A stretch of 64,000 nt of DNA. It comes from Brienomyrus brachyistius (Eukaryota; Chordata; Actinopteri; Osteoglossiformes; Mormyridae). A program made the translations under genes and the position numbers. Of this stretch, positions 35,126-50,100 are shown piece by piece. Where the stretch lies: positions 16,998,254 to 17,062,253 of the forward strand of contig NC_064555.1 of NCBI RefSeq assembly GCF_023856365.1, read 5' to 3'. The first letter of the stretch is position 1; the number at the start of each line of letters is the position of its first letter. The notes under the pieces were generated by a model. The model made no database searches, had not been told where the DNA came from, and saw nothing but the letters and a program-made list of their open reading frames with translations.

Positions 35126-38100
35126 GTGAGCCGTGTCACTTTTTACAGTGATTCATTAAAAGTGAATATACATTATAAATCATGTTAAGTCACAGTTTCT
35201 TGATTTTGTGACCATGAAGGCATTACTGTGATATTAGACTTGGTTTTATTGGGTCTGTTTTTACATTTGTATTACTTGTCCTGCTGCGCCAATTGCTTTG
35301 CTGAATATACATTTTGAAGGAACTCCGTGTCATTACAGTGATGTTGACATTTTCAGAAACAGGTAGTTCCAAGTTATTATACAGATGCTCCTCTACTTAC
35401 GAACAAGATACGTTACAAATAGCTGGTCGTAGCTTGAAATGTTCGTAAGTCGTCATTCAACATCATTTTAAGGGTATACACAAGTACAATGAACTAGGAT
35501 GCAGGGAGTACGCACGCTACGCCGCTGGGAGTACGCACGCTACGCCGCTGGGAGTACGCACGCTACGCTGCTGCACGGCGGGAGTAGCGGCCAGAAGTCG
35601 TACTGGGCGGAATTGGTGTGCAGAAAAAAACGATGTTGCGGACAGGAAACAGGAGCCCACGAACACAATTTGGACTTACAGTCCTCCTTGTTTATATGTC
35701 TGAAAGTTCGTAATTAGAGGAGCGTCTGTATTTTAAAAATAGAAATTTCCTCATAATTTTGTACGAATGGGGATACTTGGGTTTGTAGAGAGTGTCACAC
35801 ATAAGAAATCTCAAAATAAACTATTACTAAAGATTAAAAATGGCAGTTATTATGCATAAAGTCTCTATGGACTTAACCATTATGTCCACTACTGACAGAG
35901 CAAATGGACAGTGTGAAGGAAGAAATACACACAAAACTGGACCACACGGGTGCAGAGACCAAGCAAGATGTGGACAGAATAGAACATTTAAAGGCTGAGA
36001 TACAATCAAAAAGAGATGCCTTTCAGAAGAGGAAACGGGAGACAATGCAAGCCATAGATGAGATCGAAAAACTCTGGGAGGGAACAAAGAGAGAAAAGGA
36101 TGATATAGAAAACATGAGGGCTAAGATCCAGAAACAAAATAAAGATCTGGGACACATGATGGAAGAGAGGAGGCGACTAGAAGGCATGGTGGATCAGATG
36201 AAGGCTGATATACGGAAGCTGAGGAAAGAGCTAAGGCAAAACCGAGAAGAGATGAGACGTGAGAAGAACTCAACGGAAAAGATGAGAGCTGAACTGCAAA
36301 TGGAGAAGAGCTCCTTGGAGACAAGGAGAGAGGAGATCATGAAGGACAGGGAACAACTACAGCAGATGAGATTTTCAGTACTGAAAGAAAGAGAAGAAAT
36401 TGAACAAGCCCATGAATTTACAAATCAAGAGAAACTCAGGATGGAACAGATGAAAACTAACATTGAAAGACAAATCGAGGAAATAGAGATTCAGAAAGAA
36501 GAGACAAAGGTGGCAAAGGAGAGGATGGAACAGATCAGAACAGAGATACAGACAGAGAGAGACACTCTGGAGAGGACAAGGTCTGAAACAAAAAAACAGA
36601 AAGATCAGTTCGAACAGATCAAGTATGAGATCAATAAAGTCAAAGAAGAAATGGAGAAAAGGTGGTGTGAGACCCAGAATGAAGAACAAGAACAAAGGGC
36701 TGATTTACAAAGGCAAAGAGAGGAGCTGGAGAAAATGGTGGTTGAGTTAAAGAGAGAAAAAGAAGAGGTAAAAAATTATAGAGAAGAGGCAGAGAAAGAG
36801 AAAAGACAGACAGAACAAACGAAAGCAGAGCTACATGCAGACAAATACAGTTTACAGAAGGAAAGACAGGAGATGATCAGAGAAAGGAAGGAGTTGGAAC
36901 AGATGAAAAGTGAGATAGAGAGAGCTAAAGAAAGCATGGAACAAAGCAGGGAGATTACAAACAGGGAGAGAGAGAAGATGGAGAACATGAAGAGTGCGAT
37001 TCAGAGAAAGATGGCGGAGATAGAAGTCAAGATGGAGGAGGCAAAGCAAGCCAAAGACGAGATGGATAAGAGCAGGACAGACATACAGAAAGCAAAAGAC
37101 ATGCTGGAGAAACAAAGACATGAAACAAGACAAGCAAAAGAGGATCTAGAAAGGAGGAGGTATGAGACTCTGAATGAGGAGATGGAGCGGAGAGCAGAAA
37201 TACAGAAAGAAAGGGAAGGGCTGGAGAGGGTCAGATTGGGAATGCAGACAGAAAAAGAAGAAATGGAGAAAGCAATGAATGACATGGAGAAAGAGCTGAA
37301 CCAAATGAGAGAAGAGACAAGGCAAGAGAGGAATAAAGTAGAACAGAAGAAAGCAAAGATGCAAACTGAGAAAGATGTCTTAGAGAGACAAAGAAACGAG
37401 ATGAAAAAGGAGAGAGAAGAGTTAGAAGAGCTTAGGAAGGAGACGTTACAAAGAACAGATGACTTGGAAAAAAGCAGGGAACTGATGCAAAAAGAGAAGG
37501 ACAAGATAGAACAGCTTAAAACTGAGCTACAAGCCCAAATGGCGGAAATAGAAAACAAAATGGAAGATATACAGGTAGCAGAAGAAAACCTGAAACGGAT
37601 GAAGACAGACATTGAACGACAGAAGGATGACTTGGAAAGAAAAGAGAGTAAGGTGAAGAAGGATAAAGAACACTTCGAAAAGATCAAGAATGAGATAAAC
37701 CGACTTAAGGGAGAGATGGAGAAAAGGTGGACTGAGACAGAGAAAGAACATCAAGAACAAAGAGTTCAAATACAACAAGAGAAAGAACAGATAGAAGTAA
37801 TCAGGGCAGAGATACAACGAGAAAAGGAGAAGACAGAATGTGACAGAGAAGAAGCAAAGCAAGAAAAGAGGCAGATTGAACAAATGAAATCTGAACTGCA
37901 TGCAGAAAGAGACGTTCTGGAGAAAGGCAAAGAAGAGACTAAACGAAAGGAAGCAGAACTGGATTGGATTGGTTATGAAATAAAGAAGGCAACCGAAATC
38001 ATGGAGCAGAACAAATTAGTGACAGAGCAGGAAAAACATGAGATGGAGCAGACAAGAGTGGAACTAAAGAAACAAGTGGAAGAGATGGAAAAAAGAAATA

Positions 38101-41100
38101 GGGAGTTGATGCAGAAGAACGCTGAGCTAGAGCAAGCAAAAGCACAGACTCAAAGAGCAAAAGAAGTCTTGCAAGAGCAAATTGATGATTTCCAGCGAAA
38201 AACAGAAGATCTGGAGAGGAGAAGATATGAAATTGTCAAAGAGGAACTGCAGCTGAGAAATGAGATACAAAGGGGCAGACAAGAATTGGACTGGATCATG
38301 GTGGGGATTCAAAGGGCGAAGGAGGAAGCAGATAAACGGAATGATGAGAAAGAAAATGATGAATTAGAAGCTGTGATGAAAACAGGTAGAACTAGCATGA
38401 AGATAACATGGGAAGAATCAAATCTGGAAGAGCTCAAGATCACACAGATAAAAAGCATGATGCGTGCATATAGGGATACCCACGACACGGGAAGAGAGAA
38501 GGAAGAACAGCAGGTCAAATCTGAAATAGAACGAGCACTAGAAGTCATGGGACAAAATAAAAAAGCGATAGAGCAAGAAAGGCAAGAGCTGGAGCACATG
38601 AAAGCAGAGATACAGAGAGAGAACGAAGCAATGTGGAGGAGACGGAAAGAAACATGGGCTGAGATTGAAAAGCTAGAACAGATGAAAAGAGAGGTATTGA
38701 AGTCCAAAGAAGAGATAGGGAAAAGTACAACTGCAATGAAGAAAGAGAAGGACACAATGGAACAGATAAAATCTGAGATAAAAGGACAAATAGAAGAGAT
38801 AGAAAACAAGATTGAAGAAACAAGAAGAGCAAACTACAGGCTGGAACAAATGAAGGATGAGATAGTGAGAGAAAAGGATGAGTTGGAGAGTATAAGAGAT
38901 GTGAAGGACGAAGAACCATTTGAAAAGGTGAAATATGAGCTGCAAAGAATAAAAATTGAGATCGAGAAGCTCTGGGAAGAGACCGAACAGGCGGACTGTG
39001 AACTGAGAGCTAGGTTACAGAAAGAGGAAGAAGAACTGGAGAACAGGGTAGAAAAGATACAGAGGGAAATGTTGGAAATGGAGAAAGTCAAGGCAGAGAT
39101 AAAGAGTCAGACAGAAGAACTTCTGAATAAAAAAGAAAGGAACGAAAGAGAACTGGACGAGATTGAAAAAGCAAAGGCTGAACTAGAGAGGCAGAAAGAA
39201 GAAATTGAAAATAATATAGAAAAGGCAAAGAGCAATGCAGAAATGATGAGGACAGAACTTGAGAGACAGAAAGAAGACATTGAAAAAAGGCTAGAGAAGA
39301 CAAAGAGAGAGCGAGAGGCCATAGAGCAGATGAAAGCTGAGATCCAAAGTCAGAAAGATGAAGTGGAACACAAGTACAAAATGACAAAAAACGAAATGTG
39401 CAAGTTGGAGGAGATGAGGAATGAAATCCAAAGGAGGAGGAGTGAGCTGGAAGAGTGGTTACTGTTGTCATTGACGAACAAGGCGGAAATCGAGCTGCTG
39501 AAGGCGGGACTGCAAAGACAGAGGGTAGAGGTTGAAAGAATGCTGCTAGCAGCAAAGGCAGAAAATGACACGCTAGAGCGACAAAAGGCAGCTATCCACG
39601 GAGAGAGGGAGGAAACTGAAAAAATGAAGGCAGCCATAGAGAGGGAGAAAGATGCACTGGAGCAGATGAAAAATGATCTGAAGAAAGTGAAAGAGGAAAA
39701 TGAAAAGAAAATGGAGAAGATGACGAGTGACATGCGGAGCGTAATGCAGATGAGAACCGAAATAGAAAGCCAAAGCAGTGACATGGAGAAGAGGATCATA
39801 AACACACTGAAAGACAGACAAGAGGTGGAAACAATGAAGGTGGACATAAAAAGACAAAAAGAAGAGCTGGAAATGAAAATCGCTGAAGCAAATAAGGAAA
39901 AGGACAAGATAGACCGGATGAAGATGGAACTGCAGAAAACGCTAGATGAAATGAAAAAAACCAAAGAGGAGGAGAAAAGAATATGGAGATGGGAGGTATG
40001 TATCTGGGAAGACATTGGTCAGATAAAAATGTATATCTATGTTGTCACAATGGTGCTTTCAGGACCCGTGTTCAAATGCCAGTCCAGTCAATTGTCATCC
40101 CCTTTAGCACTCTGGATTAGTGGCCACATGTCAGTACTTCAGCATCCATGTTGTAAGTCAACATTCAGGCCACCCAGGCTAGGCCACGCCCCTTAATTCC
40201 ACCCCCATGGAAAACAGTAATTACTCCAGATGGCTCCACTCTCACCGGTGACTTTACGGAAGTAGAAAATGGCTACTGCCTGAATTTTTGTTCCCCAATG
40301 GCCAAATTCCATCAGAAGCATAATGCTAAGGGCCATCAAAAAATTTGCCAGGCAGGGGTGGGGAGGGTATTCCAATGATAGGCAGCCAGAGTATACAACA
40401 TGGTAGAGTAGTCCAAGAATCTAGCCACAGAGACAGTCTCCATGGCAAAACACATGACAGTTAGCCAATGGGCTAAATCACCAGTGGAACACAGGTCCCA
40501 GAGGCAGCGTGGTGACAATATGGAAAAAATATAATATATCATACACTGCATAGATGTGTGTGTTAAAACTGTTAGAAAAACAAAAACTATAAATGTGTGA
40601 AAACACTTGAAAACATTTCACATTTCAAAATCACAAGGAAATCACGACAATGGCTAAAAAAGAGGAAATAGGCAGGAGGACAGAAGCTGGCAGATACAAG
40701 GGGACTGAGACACAGGGAGAGAAAGAGGGGCCAAGGAAGACGAAGGGGAAGAGGGAAAGACATCTTGGAACATGGGTGATACAAAAAAAGAAACGAAGAG
40801 AGGAAAGGAATGAGGGCAACGTGGATATGAAAGAAAAAACAGAAAAGGACTTGGAAGAAATGAGGGGATCCACAGGTGACTTTGAAAAGATGGAAGAATT
40901 GCACGAAAGGAAAGATGATGTGGACGAATGGACAGAAAGAAGGAAATGGAAAATGGTGGAGCAGGTGAAAGCAGATGTGCAAAAAGAAGAAGTGAAACAC
41001 AATCAGTCCAGGGAAGACAGCATGACAGAGATGCTGACAATGATAGCTAGAAGAAGAGAGATGGAGAATGAGGAGGAGGATGTAGAAAAGGAATTGGAAA

Positions 41101-44100
41101 AAATAAACAGGGAGAAGGATGATATCAAAAAGCTGAAGGCTGCACTACAGAAACAGCAAAAGGAAATGGAGAACTGGATGGAGGAAAGGGAACGGGAGAT
41201 GATTAGGATTAAAGAGATGAGAACTGACCTTGAAAACAAGGAAGAGCACATTGAACAAATGAGAAATGACGTTATGAGTAAAATTAGCAAAATGGCAGCA
41301 ATTGAAGCTGGAAGGGATGGACAGACACAAGGAATAGAAATGCAATGGGATCTGATGAAGCAAGAGAAGGATGTCATTCGTCAGCTGAAAGCTGAGCTGC
41401 AAAAAGAGAAACAGGATATAGAGAAATGGATAGAGGAAAGACGGCGGGAAGGGATCAGTATTGAACAAATTAAAGCTGATATTCAAAATGAGAAACAGAA
41501 AATTGATCAAGCCAGAGATGACACTATGAGGGAGATTAGCAAAATGGAAACCATTAAAGCTGAGATGGATGGTCAGAAGGAAGGAATAAAAGAACAACTA
41601 GAGCAGATTAAGAGAGAAAAAGAGGATATTGAAGAAAGTAAGGCTGAGCTGCAGAAGAAGAATGAGGAATTGGAGAAATGGATACAAGAGTGGCAACAAG
41701 AGAAAGTCTTGACTGACGAACTAAAAGCAAACCTTGAAAAAGAGAAAGACAAAATTGATGAAACACTGGAAAGGGAAAGGGAGGTAATGGAAAAGCAATT
41801 GGAGCAGATGAAAAGGGAGAAAGAAGATATGGAAAAATGGAAGGTTAAGCTACGGAAAGAGAAAGGAAAAAAGGGGCGACAGAAAGAACAAATGAAAGAA
41901 CGACTGGACCAGATTATGAGGGAGGAAGACGATATTGAGAAAATAAAGGCTGAGTTACAGAAGCAAAAATTGGACATGGACAACTGGATACAAGAGAGGC
42001 AGCAAGAAAAAGACTTGATTGAACAGATGAAAACAGACCTTCAAAATGAGAAAGAAACATTTGATAAAGTAAGAAAAGAAACAAAACTTTTGGAATTCAA
42101 ATTGGAACAGATACAGCAGGAAAAGGACGATATTGAGCAACAAAAGTGTGAGATACAGAGACAGAGAGAGGAAATGGAAAACTGGATACAGGAAAGACAG
42201 CAGGAGATGACTAGGATTGAACAAATGAAAGAGGATATTGAAAATGAGAAAGAAAAAATTGATCAAGCCAGAGGTGATGTAATGAGGGAGACTGTCAAAA
42301 TGGAAGCCATTAAAGCAGAGATGGATGAACAGAAAAGAGAGATGGAGAAGGAACTGGACAATATTAAAAGGGAGAAAGATGAAATTGATCAAATGAAGTT
42401 GCAGCTTCAGAAACAAAAAATGGACATAGACAACTGGATAGAAAAGAGGCAGGAGGAAAAAGACAAGATCGAACAGCTGGCAACAGACCTTCAAAAGGAG
42501 ACAGAAACATCTGATCAAATAAGAGAAGAAACAAAACTTAAACAACTAAAACTGGAACAGATACAGCAGGAAAAGGACGATATTGAGCAACAAAAGCGTG
42601 AGATACAGAAACAGAGAGAGGAAATGGAAAACTGGATACAGGAAAGACAGCAGGAGATGACTAGGATTAAACAAATGAAAGAGGATCTTGAAAATGAGAA
42701 AGAAAAAATTGATCAAGCCAGAGGTGATGTAATGAGGGAGACTGTCAAAATGGAAGCCATTAAAGCAGAGATGGATGAACAGGAAAGAGAGATGGAGAAG
42801 GAACTGGACAATATTAAAAGGGAGAAAGATGAAATTGATCAAATGAAGTTGCAGCTTCAGAAACAAAAAATGGACATAGACAACTGGATAGAAGAGAGGC
42901 AGCAAGAGAAAGACTTGATTGAAGAAATTAAAGCAAACCTTCAAAAACAAAAAGGGAAAATTGATCAAACTCGAGAAGATAACTTAAGAGAAGCCAGAAA
43001 AATTGCAGATATCAAAGTTGAGTTGGACAGCGAAAAGGAAATAATGGAATATCGAATGGACCAGATTAAGAGGGAGAAAGATGATATGAAAGAATTGAAG
43101 GTTATGCTACAGAAAGAGAAAGAAGAAATGGAACGACAAAAAGAACAAATGGAAGAGCAATTAGGCCAGATTAAGAGGGAGAAAGAGCACATTGAGCAAA
43201 TAAAGGCTGAGCTACAGAAGCAAAAATTGAACATTGACAACTGGATACAAGAGAGGCAGCAAGAACTGATCAGAATTGAACAAATGAAAGAGGATCTTGA
43301 AAAAAAGAAAGAGAACATTGATCAAGCCAGAGATGCCACAGTGCAGGAGATCAGCAAAATGGAAGCCATGAAAGTGGACATGGATGGACAGAAAGAAATA
43401 ATGGAAAGGCAATGGGAAGAGATGAAGCAGGAGAAAGATGTGATTGATCAACTGACGGCAGAGCTAGGGAAACAGAAAGAGGACATGAACAACTGGACAG
43501 AGGAAATAGAGAAAGAGGTGATGAGGATTGAAGAAATGAAAGCTGATATTCAAAACAAGAAAGAGAAAATTGATCGAGACAGAGGTGATGTAATGAGGGA
43601 GATTCTCAAAATGGAAGCTGTTAAAGCTGAGATGGATGGACAGAAAAGAGAAATGGAGAAGGAACTGGACAATATTAAAAGGGAGAAAGATGAAATTGAT
43701 CAAATGAAGTTGCAGCTTCACAAACAAAAAATGGACATAGACAACTGGATAGAAAAGAGGCAGGAGGAAAAAGACAAGATCGAACAGCTGGCAACAGACC
43801 TTCAAAAGGAGACAGAAACATCTGATCAAATAAGAGAAGAAACAAAACTTAAACAACTAAAACTGGAACAGATACAGCAGGAAAAGGACGATATTGAGCA
43901 ACAAAAGCGTGAGATACAGAAACAGAGAGAGGAAATGGAAAACTGGATACAGGAAAGACAGCAGGAGATGACTAGGATTAAACAAATGAAAGAGGATCTT
44001 GAAAATGAGAAAGAAAAAATTGATCAAGCCAGAGGTGATGTAATGAGGGAGACTGTCAAAATGGAAGCCATTAAAGCAGAGATGGATGAACAGGAAAGAG

Positions 44101-47100
44101 AGATGGAGAAGGAACTGGACAATATTAAAAGGGAGAAAGATGAAATTGATCAAATGAAGTTGCAGCTTCAGAAACAAAAAATGGACATAGACAACTGGAT
44201 AGAAGAGAGGCAGCAAGAGAAAGACTTGATTGAAGAAATTAAAGCAAACCTTCAAAAAGAAAAAGGGAAAATTGATCAAACTCGAGAAGATAACTTAAGA
44301 GAAGCCAGAAAAATTGCAGATATCAAAGTTGAGTTGGACAGCGAAAAGGAAATAATGGAAAATCGAATGGACCAGATTAAGAGGGAGAAAGATGATATGA
44401 AAGAATTGAAGGTTATGCTACAGAAAGAGAAAGAAGAAATGGAACGACAAAAAGAACAAATGGAAGAGCAATTAGGCCAGATTAAGAGGGAGAAAGAGCA
44501 CATTGAGCAAATAAAGGCTGAGCTACAGAAGCAAAAATTGAACATTGACAACTGGATACAAGAGAGGCAGCAAGAACTGATCAGAATTGAACAAATGAAA
44601 GAGGATCTTGAAAAAAAGAAAGAGAACATTGATCAAGCCAGAGATGCCACAGTGCAGGAGATCAGCAAAATGGAAGCCATGAAAGTGGACATGGATGGAC
44701 AGAAAGAAATAATGGAAAGGCAATGGGAAGAGATGAAGCAGGAGAAAGATGTGATTGATCAACTGACGGCAGAGCTAGGGAAACAGAAAGAGGACATGAA
44801 CAACTGGACAGAGGAAATAGAGAAAGAGGTGATGAGGATTGAAGAAATGAAAGCTGATATTCAAAACAAGAAAGAGAAAATTGATCGAGACAGAGGTGAT
44901 GTAATGAGGGAGATTCTCAAAATGGAAGCTGTTAAAGCTGAGATGGATGGACAGAAAGGAGAAATGGAGAAGGAACTGGACAATATTAAAAGGGAGAAAG
45001 ATGAAATTGATCAAATGAAGTTGCAGCTTCACAAACAAAAAATGGACATAGACAACTGGATAGAAAAGAGGCAGGAGGAAAAAGACAAGATCGAACAGCT
45101 GGCAACAGACCTTCAAAAGGAGACAGAAACATCTGATCAAATAACAGAAGAAACAAAACTTAAACAACTAAAACTGGAACAGATACAGCAGGAAAAGGAC
45201 GATATTGAGCAACAAAAGTGTGAGATACAGAAACAGAGAGAGGAAATGGAAAACTGGATACAGGAAAGACAGCAGGAGATGACTAGGATTGAACAATTGA
45301 AAGAGGATCTTGAAAATGAGAAAGACAAAATTGATCAAGCCAGAGGTGATGTAATGAGGGAGACTGTCAAAATGGAAGCCATTAAAGCAGAGATGGATGA
45401 ACAGAAAAGAGAAATGGAGAAGGAACTGGACAATATTAAAAGGGAGAAAGATGAAATTGATCAAATGAAGTTGCAGCTTCAGAAACAAAAAATGGACATA
45501 GACAACTGGATAGAAGAGAGGCAGCAAGAGAAAGACTTGATTGAAGAAATTAAAGCAAACCTTCAAAAAGAAAAAGAGAAAATTGATCAAACTCGAGAAG
45601 ATAATTTAAGAGAAGCCAGAAAAATTGCAGATATCAAAGGTGAGTTGGACGGGGAAAAGGAAGTAATGGAAAATCAAATGGACCAAATTAAGAGGGAGAA
45701 AGATGATATGAAAGAATTGAAGGTTAAGCTACAGAAAGAGAAAGAAGAAATGGAACGACAAAAAGAACAAATGGAAGAGCAATTAGGCCAGATTAAGAGG
45801 GAGAAAGATGATATGAAAGAATTGAAGGATAAGCTACAGAAAGAGAAAGAAGAAATGGAACGACAAAAAGAACAAATGGAAGAGCAATTAGGCCAGATTA
45901 AGAGGGAGAAAGAGGAAATTGAGAAAATAAAGGCTGAGCTACAGAAGCAAAAATTGAACATTGACAACTGGATACAAGAGAGGCAGCAAGAACTGATCAG
46001 TATTGAACAAATGAAAGAGGATCTTGAAAAAAAGAAAGAGAACATTGATCAAGCCAGAGATGCTGCAGTGCAGGAGATCAGCAAAATGGAAGCCATGAAA
46101 GTGGACATGGATGGACAGAAAGAAATAATGGAAAGGCAATGGGAAGAGATGAAGCAGGAGAAAGATGTGATTGATCAACTGACAGCTGAGCTAGGGAAAC
46201 AGAAAGAGGACATGAACAACTGGACAGAGGAAATAGAGAAAGAGGTGATGAGGATTGAAGAAATGAAAGCTGATATTCAAAACAAGAAAGAGAAAATTGA
46301 TCGAGACAGAGGTGATGTAATGAGGGAGATTCTCAAAATGGAAGCTGTTAAAGCTGAGATGGATGGACAGAAAAGAGAGATGGAGAAGGAACTGGACAAT
46401 ATTAAAAGGGAGAAAGGTGAAATTGATCAAATGAAGTTGCAGCTTCACAAACAAAAAATGGACATAGACAACTGGATAGAAAAGAGGCAGGAGGAAAAAG
46501 ACAAGATCGAACAGCTGGCAACAGACCTTCAAAAGGAGAAAGAAACATCTGATCAAATAAGAGAAGAAACAAAACTTAAACAACTAAAACTGGAACAGAT
46601 ACAGCAGGAAAAGGACGATATTGAGCAACAAAAGCGTGAGATACAGAAACAGAGAGAGGAAATGGAAAACTGGATACAGGAAAGACAGCAGGAGATGACT
46701 AGGATTGAACAATTGAAAGAGGATCTTGAAAATGAGAAAGAAAAAATTGATCAAGCCAGAGGTGATGTAATGAGGGAGACTGTCAAAATGGAAGCCATTA
46801 AAGCAGAGATGGATGAACAGAAAAGAGAAATGGAGAAGGAACTGGACAATATTAAAAGAGAGAAAGATGAAATTGATCAAATGAAGTTGCAGCTTCAGAA
46901 ACAAAAAATGGACATAGACAACTGGATAGAAGAGAGGCAGCAAGAGAAAGACTTGATTGAAGAAATTAAAGCAAACCTTCAAAAAGAAAAAGAGAAAATT
47001 GATCAAACTCGAGAAGATAATTTAAGAGAAGCCAGAAAAATTGCAGATATCAAAGGTGAGTTGGACGGGGAAAAGGAAGTAATGGAAAATCAAATGGACC

Positions 47101-50100
47101 AAATTAAGAGGGAGAAAGATGATATGAAAGAATTGAAGGTTAAGCTACAGAAAGAGAAAGAAGAAATGGAACGACAAAAAGAACAAATGGAAGAGCAATT
47201 AGGCCAGATTAAGAGGGAGAAAGAGGAAATTGAGAAAATAAAGGCTGAGCTACAGAAGCAAAAATTGAACATTGACAACTGGATACAAGAGAGGCAGCAA
47301 GAACTGATCAGTATTGAACAAATGAAAGAGGATCTTGAAAAAAAGAAAGAGAACATTGATCAAGCCAGAGATGCTGCAGTGCAGGAGATCAGCAAAATGG
47401 AAGCCATGAAAGTGGACATGGATGGACAGAAAGAAATAATGGAAAGGCAATGGGAAGAGATGAAGCAGGAGAAAGATGTGATTGATCAACTGACGGCAGA
47501 GCTAGGGAAACAGAAAGAGGACATGAACAACTGGACAGAGGAAATAGAGAAAGAGGTGATGAGGATTGAAGAAATGAAAGCTGATATTCAAAACAAGAAA
47601 GAGAAAATTGATCGAGACAGAGGTGATGTAATGAGGGAGATTCTCAAAATGGAAGCTGTTAAAGCTGAGATGGATGGACAGAAAAGAGAAATGGAGAAGG
47701 AACTGGACAATATTAAAAGGGAGAAAGATGAAATTGATCAAATGAAGTTGCAGCTTCACAAACAAAAAATGGACATACACAACTGGATAGAAAAGAGGCA
47801 GGAGGAAAAAGACAAGATCGAACAGCTGGCAACAGACCTTCAAAAGGAGAAAGAAACATCTGATCAAATAAGAGAAGAAACAAAACTTAAACAACTAAAA
47901 CTGGAACAGATACAGCAGGAAAAGGACGATATTGAGCAACAAAAGTGTGAGATACAGAAACAGAGAGAGGAAATGGAAAACTGGATACAGGAAAGACAGC
48001 AGGAGATGACTAGGATTAAACAAATGAAAGAGGATCTTGAAAATGAGAAAGAAAAAATTGATCAAGCTAGAGGTGATGTAATGAGGGAGACTGTCAAAAT
48101 GGAAGCCATTAAAGCAGAGATGGATGAACAGGAAAGAGAGATGGAGAAGGAACTGGACAATATTAAAAGGGAGAAAGATGAAATTGATCAAATGAAGTTG
48201 CAGCTTCAGAAACAAAAAATGGACTTAGACAACTGGATAGAAGAGAGGCAGCAAGAGAAAGACTTGATTGAAGAAATTAAAGCAAACCTTCAAAAAGAAA
48301 AAGGGAAAATTGATCAAACTCGAGAAGATAACTTAAGAGAAGCCAGAAAAATTGCAGATATCAAAGTTGAGTTGGACAGCGAAAAGGAAATAATGGAAAA
48401 TCGAATGGACCAGATTAAGAGGGAGAAAGATGATATGAAAGAATTGAAGGTTAAGCTACAGAAAGAGAAAGAAGAAATGGAACGACAAAAAGAACAAATG
48501 GAAGAGCAATTAGGCCAGATTAAGAGGGAGAAAGATGATATGAAAGAATTAAAGGATAAGCTACAGAAAGAGAAAGAAGAAATGGAACGACAAAAAGAAC
48601 AAATGGAAGAGCAATTAGGCCAGATTAAGAGGGAGAAAGAGGAAATTGAGAAAATAAAGGCTGAGCTACAGAAGCAAAAATTGAACATTGACAACTGGAT
48701 ACAAGAGAGGCAGCAAGAACTGATCAGTATTGAACAAATGAAAGAGGATCTTGAAAAAAAGAAAGAGAACATTGATCAAGCCAGAGATGCTGCAGTGCAG
48801 GAGATCAGCAAAATGGAAGCCATGAAAGTGGACATGGATGGACAGAAAGAAATAATGGAAAGGCAATGGGAAGAGATGAAGCAGGAGAAAGATGTGATTG
48901 ATCAACTGACAGCTGAGCTAGGGAAACAGAAAGAGGACATGAACAACTGGACAGAGGAAATAGAGAAAGAGGTGATGAGGATTGAAGAAATGAAAGCTGA
49001 TATTCAAAACAAGAAAGAGAAAATTGATCGAGACAGAGGTGATGTAATGAGGGAGATTCTCAAAATGGAAGCTGTTAAAGCTGAGATGGATGGACAGAAA
49101 AGAGAGATGGAGAAGGAACTGGACAATATTAAAAGGGAGAAAGGTGAAATTGATCAAATGAAGTTGCAGCTTCACAAACAAAAAATGGACATAGACAACT
49201 GGATAGAAAAGAGGCAGGAGGAAAAAGACAAGATCGAACAGCTGGCAACAGACCTTCAAAAGGAGAAAGAAACATCTGATCAAATAAGAGAAGAAACAAA
49301 ACTTAAACAACTAAAACTGGAACAGATACAGCAGGAAAAGGACGATATTGAGCAACAAAAGCGTGAGATACAGAAACAGAGAGAGGAAATGGAAAACTGG
49401 ATACAGGAAAGACAGCAGGAGATGACTAGGATTGAACAATTGAAAGAGGATCTTGAAAATGAGAAAGAAAAAATTGATCAAGCCAGAGGTGATGTAATGA
49501 GGGAGACTGTCAAAATGGAAGCCATTAAAGCAGAGATGGATGAACAGAAAAGAGAAATGGAGAAGGAACTGGACAATATTAAAAGGGAGAAAGATGAAAT
49601 TGATCAAATGAAGTTGCAGCTTCAGAAACAAAAAATGGACATAGACAACTGGATAGAAGAGAGGCAGCAAGAGAAAGACTTGATTGAAGAAATTAAAGCA
49701 AACCTTCAAAAAGAAAAAGAGAAAATTGATCAAACTCGAGAAGATAATTTAAGAGAAGCCAGAAAAATTGCAGATATCAAAGGTGAGTTGGACGGGGAAA
49801 AGGAAGTAATGGAAAATCAAATGGACCAAATTAAGAGGGAGAAAGATGATATGAAAGAATTGAAGGTTAAGCTACAGAAAGAGAAAGAAGAAATGGAACG
49901 ACAAAAAGAACAAATGGAAGAGCAATTAGGCCAGATTAAGAGGGAGAAAGAGGAAATTGAGAAAATAAAGGCTGAGCTACAGAAGCAAAAATTGAACATT
50001 GACAACTGGATACAAGAGAGGCAGCAAGAACTGATCAGTATTGAACAAATGAAAGAGGATCTTGAAAAAAAGAAAGAGAACATTGATCAAGCCAGAGATG

